A program made the translations under genes and the position numbers. Source: Methanobrevibacter sp. (GTDB taxonomy: Archaea > Methanobacteriota > Methanobacteria > Methanobacteriales > Methanobacteriaceae). Taken from it: DNA of 6,345 nt. Position 1 is the first letter of the stretch. Each line of letters opens with the position of its first letter. The DNA is taken from the NCBI GenBank assembly GCA_009776495.1, contig WRNS01000057.1:1-6345 (forward strand), in the 5' to 3' direction. The notes beneath the pieces were generated by a model, which was given only the letters and a program-made list of their open reading frames with translations, searched no databases and was not told the origin of the DNA. Shown piece after piece: positions 1 through 5,338 of the stretch.

Positions 1-12
1 ATAATAAATTTG

Positions 13-90
13 ATTAGTTTCATTATTAATTTTTTTAAAAAATTAAAAATTAGTAATTTTAATTAGCTTCATTATTAATTTTTTTAAAAA
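13..90. repeat. Direct repeat, two 29-bp copies 49 bp apart
   Basis: Positions 13-41 and 62-90 carry the same 29-bp sequence with one difference (a T at 18 is a C at 67). Each copy has the core TTCATTATTAATTTTTTT followed by a run of A. The 20 bp between them is A/T-rich and does not match. The repeat lies 3' of the minus-strand gene that ends at 174, beyond its oligo-T stretches. It could be the edge of a longer repeat array that continues outside the window, or a local duplication in a spacer. No open reading frame crosses it. Confidence 0.75.
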
Positions 91-113
91 TAAAAAATTA
101 ATCAAAAATTAAT

Positions 114-162
114 ACAAGTAAAAAAATTAATTAAAATTTAAAACAAATAAAAAAATTAATTA
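114..162 (-). terminator. Tandem oligo-T terminators of the zinc-ribbon/NERD gene
   Basis: Read on the minus strand, just after the stop codon at 174-176, two T7 runs appear (complement of 149-155 and of 120-126). Each is embedded in a copy of the same 20-bp element (143-162 and 114-133, one mismatch, 29 bp apart). Archaeal transcription commonly ends at oligo-T stretches without a strong hairpin, so two in series read as a main and a backup terminator. Further T runs follow at the complement of 37-42 and 86-90. This is inferred from position and composition. Confidence 0.55.
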
Positions 163-173
163 GGTATTTTCGA

Positions 174-1652
174 TTATGAAGATTCTGCACTAAATTCAGA
201 TAATAGTGTAGCACATTTATTGAGAGTTGTATAATCCAGTATTGTTTTTTCATTAGCTATTTTCGTAAGTAATTCTTCTAAAAACAAATCTTCATCGCTT
301 AAAACTATGTTAATGATTGAAACTTTTTTGTTAATAAAACAAGTGAGAGGTTCTATGTAGAACTTATTTAATCCATTTTCACCTAAGTATTCGATTAAAT
401 TTTTTGTTAATTGAATAGATTTTTGTTTTATTTCATTATTGTCATCAAACTTAGATTTTTCTTTTTTGTCAAAATTTAAGATTCTGTCTCTATTAACATT
501 AATATCTGCTTTTTTAAATGATGAATATGTAGCTATAGCTAATGATGGCTTTTTGTTGTTCTTTTTAGTTTTGTATTTTTGACTTAATATTGTAAAGATT
601 CCTGTTGGACCAATTACAACATGATCAATTTGTGATTTTGCATTAGGTAACTTTAGATAAGTAAGCACGTAAAAATCTTTAGGTAGTGTAAGTAATTTTC
701 CTCTAACCAATTTTTCTCTTTCTTTAGAATCTCTGTGTCTTTTATTAAAAACCAAACCAATAATAAAAATAATAAATCCTATTGCAACAAATATAATGCT
801 GATAATTCTTCCTGGACTTGTTAAAAATAAATCTATCATACCAACAAGAGCAATTATAAGTCCAAGTTCGATGAATAAATCATGGGATGTTTTACCTTTA
901 ATTTTAGGATTGAGAACCAATTCTCGTTGATTATTTTCTAATTTTTCTTTAGAAGTGGGTGGTTTTTCTGAAGTGGGGGGTTTTTCTGAAGTGGAAGGTT
1001 TTTTAGAAGTTTTCTTTGATTTATCCTGATCGAAGGTTTTAACTTTTTTAGTTTCTTCTTTTGGTTTTTTTTCAGTCTTTTTTCCCACTTTAGAAGATTT
1101 TTCATCTTTAATTGCTGACTCGTTTGTAATTTTATCTTTATTGGCTGGAGAAATCTTCTTAGAATCTTCTTTATTTTTCCGAGTTAATTTTTTAAAAAAA
1201 CCTTTTTTTTCTTCGCTATATTCGTTTTCCACATTATTTAAAAAGTCTTCCCGAAGAGATCCTCGCAAATTTGATTCTTCGATGGCTTCATTGTTTCGAG
1301 CATCTAGCTTATCAACAGTATTATCATCAATCTGATTTTTACTTTCATCTAATTCTTGGTTTAATTCATCATTAACATATCGTAACTCCCCATAACAACT
1401 AGAACATTCAAATTCATTTACATTATCCGCATGATCTAATCGATATTTTAATCCACAGTTCGTACAATATACTAATTCAGAATCTTTTAGATCATCTTTA
1501 GGAACTGAAACACTTTTTCCTGATGAAGTATCAGGATAACTTTCTAAAAACTCTAGATTCCCGGCACAAGCAGAGCATTCATAATCTCTAACATCATCGT
1601 CATCATCTAGTTGATACTTGGCACCGCAGTTCTTACATGAAACTACTTTCAT
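174..1652 (-). CDS. Membrane-anchored double zinc-ribbon protein with a C-terminal NERD-like domain
   Basis: The product has 492 residues and an unusual layout. Two zinc ribbons with identical spacing (C-x2-C-x16-C-x2-C) use Cys 6, 9, 26, 29 and Cys 63, 66, 83, 86. They share about 17 of 36 residues, so they arose by internal duplication. Residues about 95-250 form a charged linker, acidic first and then lysine-rich, with a TSEKPP repeat at about 219-235. Two transmembrane helices follow (about 259-278 and 282-302). The positive flanks place both ends in the cytoplasm. Residues 317 to about 475 resemble a NERD (nuclease-related) domain: IDHVVIGPTGIF at 342-353, then a Q-rich helix and a late beta-strand. 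The usual E-T-K of NERD after GxFxI reads L-S-Q here, so nuclease activity is doubtful. Start: the frame is open upstream to a TTG at 1697 and an ATG at 1667, but only the ATG at 1652 has a good ribosome site (GAGG, 5 nt spacing) and it leads straight into the first ribbon. Function unknown; nucleic-acid binding at the membrane is a guess. Confidence 0.8.
   Translation of the reverse strand: MKVVSCKNCGAKYQLDDDDDVRDYECSACAGNLEFLESYPDTSSGKSVSVPKDDLKDSELVYCTNCGLKYRLDHADNVNEFECSSCYGELRYVNDELNQELDESKNQIDDNTVDKLDARNNEAIEESNLRGSLREDFLNNVENEYSEEKKGFFKKLTRKNKEDSKKISPANKDKITNESAIKDEKSSKVGKKTEKKPKEETKKVKTFDQDKSKKTSKKPSTSEKPPTSEKPPTSKEKLENNQRELVLNPKIKGKTSHDLFIELGLIIALVGMIDLFLTSPGRIISIIFVAIGFIIFIIGLVFNKRHRDSKEREKLVRGKLLTLPKDFYVLTYLKLPNAKSQIDHVVIGPTGIFTILSQKYKTKKNNKKPSLAIATYSSFKKADINVNRDRILNFDKKEKSKFDDNNEIKQKSIQLTKNLIEYLGENGLNKFYIEPLTCFINKKVSIINIVLSDEDLFLEELLTKIANEKTILDYTTLNKCATLLSEFSAESS
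952..1005 (-). repeat. Three tandem 18-bp repeats coding for TSEKPP-like hexapeptides
   Basis: Units at 952-969, 970-987 and 988-1005 are each 18 bp. The first two differ at one base and the third is more diverged. On the coding strand they give T-S-E-K-P-P-type hexapeptides in the lysine-rich linker before the membrane helices. The unit length is a multiple of three, so copy-number changes would alter linker length without breaking the frame. Confidence 0.8.
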
Positions 1653-1657
1653 TTTAT

Positions 1658-1661
1658 CCTC
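1658..1661 (-). promoter_or_regulatory. Ribosome binding site deciding the start at 1652
   Basis: The minus strand reads TGAGGATAAAATG, with GAGG five bases before the ATG. Neither upstream candidate (ATG at 1667, TTG at 1697) has a comparable site. This removes 15 residues from the longest open frame. Confidence 0.65.
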
Positions 1662-1726
1662 ATTCATAAAAAATTTTATCAGGTAAATATAAGGCAAATA
1701 AAATCTATTTAAACAAATTAATTTTT

Positions 1727-1771
1727 ATATAATAATTTTTATACTAATTTTAATATAATAATTTTTATACT
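1727..1771 (-). promoter_or_regulatory. Duplicated TATA-bearing promoter element of the zinc-ribbon/NERD gene
   Basis: A perfect 19-bp direct repeat occupies 1727-1745 and 1753-1771 (26-bp period). On the minus strand each copy begins AGTATAAAAATTATTATAT, which contains a TATA-box-like GTATAAAAA. The outer copy is preceded by purine-rich GAAAG as a possible BRE. Starts about 25 bp downstream would give leaders of roughly 60-85 nt before the ATG at 1652. The rest of the 310-base gap 1653-1962 holds the leader, the terminator of the glycosyltransferase gene (1936-1971) and, from about 1772 to 1935, plain A/T-rich sequence where I see no gene, RNA fold or repeat. Confidence 0.5.
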
Positions 1772-1935
1772 TTCATTTAATTTAAACGTTACCCTAAATA
1801 AATTTAATTGAAACAGTTCTATAAATAATTCACTTAAAAAAATAGAGGATATTTAAATATAGTAAAAATATGGTATTGCAAGTTTAAAGTTCTCAAATTT
1901 AATATTTATATCGTTGAAATTCAAGTTTTACAAAT

Positions 1936-1971
1936 AAAAAAAATTGGAAAAAATAGTTTTTTTTATTCCAA
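1936..1971 (-). terminator. Hairpin plus T8 terminator overlapping the GT4 stop codon
   Basis: On the minus strand TTGGAA (complement of 1966-1971) pairs with TTCCAA (complement of 1944-1949). An A/T stem extension lies inside, and T8 (complement of 1936-1943) follows. The left arm lies in the last codons and the stop codon sits inside the hairpin. The stem is A/T-rich and weak, but hairpin plus T-run directly at the gene end makes a termination role likely. Confidence 0.6.
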
Positions 1972-3156
1972 AACAGAGTTATAAATATTTTTTATTTGCT
2001 TTTCTATGGAATTCCAATTGTATTCCCTTTCAATTAATTTCCTACCATTTTTTCCAAACTTTTTAATTAATTTTTCATCAACCAACAGCTTTTTAATAGA
2101 GTTTGCAAGATCTTTTTCATCGTAATCACATGAAAATCCTACATTATTATTTACCCAATTATGAATATGGTTATTTTTAGTTAGAACCAATGGTTTCTCA
2201 CATGCCATAGCTTCAAGCCCACTGGTTGTAAATGATTCATATTTAGAAGGCATTACAAAAACGTCAGCATCAACCATAGCTGATTTTTTATCATCTTCAA
2301 ATAAAGGTCCTGTTAAAATAATATCCTTTTTTAAATCTAGCTGCCCAATAAGTTTATTCAATTCTTCTAAATATCCATCGTCTGGTCCAACAATAGCTAA
2401 TTTTAAACCAGAAATATTTTTTAATTCAAGATTCAATTGATTTTTCAGTAATTTAAAAGATTTTACTAAAAGTTTTAATCCTTTAATCCTATGAATTCTC
2501 CCAATAAATAAAATTAATTTCTCATCATTAGCTATTCCATACTTTAAGCGGAATATTCCTTTTGAAGGTAATTTTTCGTATTCTTTTAAATTAACACCTA
2601 AAGGAACAATTTCAATGTTTTCCTCCTTAACACCCATTTTCAAATATTGTAACTTTTCGATGTCAGTTAATGCCAAAACTTTTGAAGCATTATGGAGAAT
2701 TTTAAAACCCCACATTTTATCGAAAATTTTTTTGAGAGATTTTTTTTGAAAAAAAGGAAGGACAGAACCATGAGCTTGGAGGACATATGGAACATTATTT
2801 TTAAAAGCATAGTGGCTAGCTATGATAGCTAATGAATGCCTATGTTCATGGATATGTAGCACGTCATATTTTTTTATCATTTTACCTGCCTTAATTGGCA
2901 TTGCATATGGGGTGTCAATTAAAAGTGATGATTTAAGATGATTTGATATATTTTTAAAGTAATATGTTTTTATTCCATTAACATTCACTTCATTTTTTTC
3001 CTTAAATTTTAAACGCTTTTTACAGCTATCTGTTGTAAAAACAGAAACTCCATTTCCTTTTTCTTCCTGCTTTATAGATAGTTGATAAGAAGCATTTACC
3101 ACGCCTCCTGCACTCAAACAAGGATAAAATGTTGGTACAATATGCAGAATATCCAT
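1963..3156 (-). CDS. Glycosyltransferase family 4 (GT-B fold)
   Basis: The product has 397 residues, a normal length for GT4, with no membrane helix. It should act at the cytoplasmic face, transferring a sugar from a nucleotide-sugar to a glycan or lipid acceptor with retention of configuration. The N-terminal Rossmann half starts MDILHIVPTFYP, with the glycine pair AGG at 16-18, LHIHEH at 100-105 and QAHGS at 127-131. The C-terminal donor-binding half has VPLGVN at 184-189, FIGRIHRIKG at 217-226 (Arg220 and Lys225 are the usual phosphate contacts), VGPDDG at 256-261 and the E-x7-E motif Glu307/Glu315 within PSKYESFTTSGLEAMA. The acceptor and sugar cannot be read from the sequence. Start: an in-frame ATG at 3189 would add 11 residues, but the ATG at 3156 has a GGTG site 5 nt upstream and begins exactly where family members do. 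It is divergent from the membrane glycosyltransferase at 3546, so a shared envelope-glycan pathway is plausible but unproven. Confidence 0.9.
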   Translation of the reverse strand: MDILHIVPTFYPCLSAGGVVNASYQLSIKQEEKGNGVSVFTTDSCKKRLKFKEKNEVNVNGIKTYYFKNISNHLKSSLLIDTPYAMPIKAGKMIKKYDVLHIHEHRHSLAIIASHYAFKNNVPYVLQAHGSVLPFFQKKSLKKIFDKMWGFKILHNASKVLALTDIEKLQYLKMGVKEENIEIVPLGVNLKEYEKLPSKGIFRLKYGIANDEKLILFIGRIHRIKGLKLLVKSFKLLKNQLNLELKNISGLKLAIVGPDDGYLEELNKLIGQLDLKKDIILTGPLFEDDKKSAMVDADVFVMPSKYESFTTSGLEAMACEKPLVLTKNNHIHNWVNNNVGFSCDYDEKDLANSIKKLLVDEKLIKKFGKNGRKLIEREYNWNSIEKQIKNIYNSVLE

Positions 3157-3161
3157 TTCAA

Positions 3162-3165
3162 CACC
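3162..3165 (-). promoter_or_regulatory. Ribosome binding site deciding the GT4 start at 3156
   Basis: The minus strand reads GGTGTTGAAATG. GGTG, part of the GGAGGTGAT anti-16S match, lies five bases before the ATG. The DGGGP synthase gene in this window uses the same GGTG-N5-ATG spacing. No such site precedes the alternative ATG at 3189. Confidence 0.5.
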
Positions 3166-3210
3166 GAAAACATCAAGATGATAAATCATTACACTTTTAA
3201 TAATTAATTC

Positions 3211-3273
3211 CTATTTCAAATAAATTAGTTTCTATTTCAAATTAATTAATTTCTATTTCAAATAAATTTATGT
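3211..3273. repeat. Three tandem 21-bp repeats upstream of the GT4 gene
   Basis: Units start at 3211, 3232 and 3253, exactly 21 bp apart, each beginning CTATTTCAAA followed by an A/T stretch such as TAAATTA. The first two units differ at two of 21 positions, the third mainly in its last bases. A 21-bp period is two turns of B-DNA, so three protein-binding sites would lie on one face of the helix. The block is flanked by a 7-bp inverted repeat, TACACTT (3190-3196) and AAGTGTA (3287-3293). It lies between the putative TATA box (3304-3312) and the GT4 start, so it would be in or near the untranslated leader, a position suited to a repressor. Confidence 0.75.
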
Positions 3274-3303
3274 TAATAATTATTATAAGTGTAAACTTAA
3301 TAG

Positions 3304-3312
3304 TATATAAAA
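3304..3312 (-). promoter_or_regulatory. Putative TATA box for the GT4 gene
   Basis: On the minus strand TTTTATATA, close to the archaeal TTTATATA consensus, is preceded by TAAATA as a possible BRE. A start about 25 bp downstream (near 3280) would place the three 21-bp repeats inside a leader of about 125 nt. The sequence is so A/T-rich that chance TATA-like sites are common. The remainder of the 356-base stretch 3190-3545 holds the two repeat blocks. From about 3313 to 3446 I see only A/T-rich DNA and one doubtful 30-codon frame (see findings). Confidence 0.4.
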
Positions 3313-3447
3313 TATTTAAAACAAAATTATTAATACTTATTTGTATGAAAAAAGTTAATAAAATTATTTCAATTTTAAAAAACTATTATAGGGAATGTTT
3401 TAAAAAATTTATAAAAGAATTAAATTTAATCATATAAAAAAAAAAAT

Positions 3448-3516
3448 TTTTAGAAAATTATATACTATTCTTTTAGAAAATTATAAACATTTTTTTTAGA
3501 AAAATTGCACAATTTC
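3448..3516 (+). promoter_or_regulatory. Promoter region of the GT-C gene built of three 23-bp repeats
   Basis: Units start at 3448, 3471 and 3494, exactly 23 bp apart. The first two share TTTTAGAAAATTATA (first 15 bp identical, 19 of 23 overall). The third keeps TTTTAGAAAA and then diverges. In each of the first two units AGAAAA looks like a BRE and is followed by a TATA-like box, TTATATAC at 3458-3465 and TTATAAAC at 3481-3488. Start sites would fall near 3485 or 3510, leaving a leader of about 35-60 nt. The third unit carries no TATA box but contains a perfect inverted repeat, AAATTG-CA-CAATTT, at 3502-3515. Confidence 0.55.
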
Positions 3517-3533
3517 ATTTGCTTTAATTTATT

Positions 3534-3538
3534 GGAGG
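3534..3538 (+). promoter_or_regulatory. Ribosome binding site supporting the TTG start at 3546
   Basis: GGAGG, the strongest Shine-Dalgarno match in the window, lies seven bases before TTG at 3546. No ATG or GTG sits at a suitable distance, so this site decides the non-standard start. Confidence 0.8.
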
Positions 3539-3545
3539 ATAATTC

Positions 3546-5294
3546 TTGAATAATCTAAGTAAAATAGATAAAATAAAATCATTTCTAAATTTGCATGAAA
3601 ATAAATTATTCATATTATTTTTAATCATGTTTTTTTCCATCGTAACTGTTTTAGTAATATGGATAAATTCATCTCAAGGAATATTAGGTCATTCATATAG
3701 AGATATTTATTTTTATTTAATTCAAGGGCTTAGATTTTCTGGATATGAAATTGGAGGGTATGAATATGTAAATTATCTATCTCCATTAATTCCATTCCTC
3801 ACTTCTCTTGCATTTAGATTAGGATTTATAAATGAAACAAGTATCTTCATTGTCACTGGGATTTTTTATCCTTTGGGTATTTTGGCAATGTATTTTATCT
3901 TAAAACTAAGATTCAATAATATGATATCATTTTTTGGAAGTTTTTTCTATGGTGCCCTTTCAATAAACTTATTATGGGTAGCTAATGGAAGTATTGATAT
4001 TCCAAGTGTGTCTTTAACTATGTGGGCAATTTATCTCATGATTTTAGCTGTAGAAAAAAATCAAAAATATTTTTATTTGGCATTTCCAGTAGCTATCCTT
4101 GCTTTTTTTGCTAAATACCCTGCAGGCTTAGTTATTCCTTTGATGATATGTTATTTAGCTTCAAAACCACACATAAATCATAATATTAAAAAATATTATA
4201 GAAATTTCTTCGGAGGCTTGGTTGCTGGTTTCCTCACAGCTATTCCTTTTTTGGCCTACTTTTATCTTAATAAAATACCTTTAGGATTTATAAATCAGGC
4301 TCAGGAAATTGCAACAAGCAATACCGGATTTCTTAGACAAACTGATATCAATAACAACTTATTTTATTACTTTACAAACATACCTAGATTCATATACAAT
4401 CCAAATCATATTATATCATGGTTTATAATAGCTATTGTGGTGATAGGATTATCTATTGCAATATACAAAGCTATTAGATTATTACAAAATAGATATATTA
4501 ATTCTAAGAGATTTAGTAATGGGAAAATTAAAATATTTAATAAAAAAGTATCAAGTAAATTTTATTTCATTTTAATACTTTTTAATATAATAGTCATCGG
4601 AATCTCATTTTTAACTGCTAGTAAGATCTCTTTTGTTTATAGTGAAATGATTTTCTTTTTATCCATATTTTCCCTAGCATATTTAATGAATAAACTCCTC
4701 AATATTTATAGTTCAACTACTCGTTATAACTTTAATTATGATTTATTAATGTTTGCATGGTTTTTTTCAAATATGATATTCTTTTCAGCACATTTAACAA
4801 AAGTCGATAGATATTTTGCAACTTTGGCTCCTGCTTTCGCATTTTTTACAGCATTAGCTTTGAATTTTTTCACAAAATATTTAGAAAAACAAAAAATCAA
4901 GCACAATATCAAAAAAATTAAAAAAGCTAATTTAGAAACGATTATTCCTTTAGTAATAATATCTATTTTAATGGTATCTTCATTTGGATATTTAACCATT
5001 GATAAACAGGATACAGTTGTTAATGATGAACGAGAAGCTGTTAAATGGATAAGTAAATATGATAATAACTATCTTTCCAAAGTTATTTGGGCAGAAAGGG
5101 GCCCTATATTTACTTGGTATTTGAAAAAAGAAGTCATTTATGTTAACTGGCAAATAAATCCATCACAACTATCAGAAGATATGTTAAAAAATAATACAAG
5201 TTATTATATATCTATTCATAGGAATCTTGAAATACCTCACTTTTCGAAAATAAAAACTATTGGTGAAGTATCAATTTATGAGAGAATTTATTAA
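3546..5294 (+). CDS. Polytopic membrane glycosyltransferase, GT-C fold (GT39/ArnT/PMT-like)
   Basis: The product has 582 residues with about 12-14 predicted membrane helices (first at about 20-40, last at about 464-483) and a soluble C-terminal tail of about 100 residues expected outside the cell. This is the layout of GT-C enzymes that use polyprenyl-phosphate sugars to glycosylate proteins, lipids or glycans. Supporting features are an acidic residue, Asp52, in the first outer loop (GHSYRDIYFYLIQG), where GT-C enzymes keep their catalytic or metal-binding acid; FFAKYPAGLVIP at 187-198, matching the KY/P signature of PMT_2 proteins; and VDRYFATLAPAF at 420-431, like the late RY...P segment of ArnT-type enzymes. 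The tail contains the AVKWISKY pattern (498-505) frequent in these proteins. The start is TTG, backed by GGAGG. The gene diverges from the GT4 gene and converges on DGGGP synthase. The sugar and acceptor are unknown; S-layer or pseudomurein-associated glycans and glycolipids are possible targets. Confidence 0.85.
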   Translation: MNNLSKIDKIKSFLNLHENKLFILFLIMFFSIVTVLVIWINSSQGILGHSYRDIYFYLIQGLRFSGYEIGGYEYVNYLSPLIPFLTSLAFRLGFINETSIFIVTGIFYPLGILAMYFILKLRFNNMISFFGSFFYGALSINLLWVANGSIDIPSVSLTMWAIYLMILAVEKNQKYFYLAFPVAILAFFAKYPAGLVIPLMICYLASKPHINHNIKKYYRNFFGGLVAGFLTAIPFLAYFYLNKIPLGFINQAQEIATSNTGFLRQTDINNNLFYYFTNIPRFIYNPNHIISWFIIAIVVIGLSIAIYKAIRLLQNRYINSKRFSNGKIKIFNKKVSSKFYFILILFNIIVIGISFLTASKISFVYSEMIFFLSIFSLAYLMNKLLNIYSSTTRYNFNYDLLMFAWFFSNMIFFSAHLTKVDRYFATLAPAFAFFTALALNFFTKYLEKQKIKHNIKKIKKANLETIIPLVIISILMVSSFGYLTIDKQDTVVNDEREAVKWISKYDNNYLSKVIWAERGPIFTWYLKKEVIYVNWQINPSQLSEDMLKNNTSYYISIHRNLEIPHFSKIKTIGEVSIYERIY

Positions 5295-5297
5295 AGT

Positions 5298-5338
5298 CTT
5301 TAATTTTAAAGGAAAAGTTTTAGTTTATGAAAAACTTT
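5298..5338. terminator. Weak inverted repeats between the convergent GT-C and DGGGP synthase genes
   Basis: Only 42 bp separate the two stop codons. They contain AAAGTTTT (5314-5321) paired with AAAACTTT (5331-5338) around a 9-nt loop, and a smaller palindrome, CTTTAATTTTAAAG, at 5298-5311. The first runs into the DGGGP synthase stop codon. T runs are short on both strands (T4-T5), so termination may be inefficient and the transcripts may overlap at their 3' ends. A bidirectional terminator is the simplest reading. Confidence 0.4.

Noticed and set aside
13..162. CRISPR array at the window start
   Set aside because: Only two copies of each repeat, A/T-only units and non-unique spacer-like sequence. 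No array regularity beyond two copies.
1141..1335. 64-codon open frame on the plus strand
   Set aside because: It is antisense inside the charged linker of the zinc-ribbon/NERD gene, has no ribosome site, and its Ser/Phe/Leu-rich product mirrors the Lys/Glu codons of the real gene.
1653..1697. N-terminal extension of the zinc-ribbon/NERD protein starting at TTG 1697 or ATG 1667
   Set aside because: Neither start has a ribosome site, while ATG 1652 has GAGG at 5 nt and begins right before the first zinc ribbon.
1772..1935. Possible small gene or non-coding RNA in the spacer between the NERD and GT4 genes
   Set aside because: Stops are frequent in all frames I read, a GAGGA motif near 1845 is not followed by a start codon, and no convincing fold was seen.
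3157..3189. 11-residue N-terminal extension of the GT4 protein from ATG 3189
   Set aside because: No clear ribosome site, and family members start at the MDILHIVPTFYP-like strand. Kept as an alternative because the frame is open and the ATG is real.
4736..4999. 87-codon open frame on the minus strand
   Set aside because: It lies opposite the late membrane helices of the GT-C gene, which continues unbroken through it. No recognisable domain is present, so it is a shadow frame.
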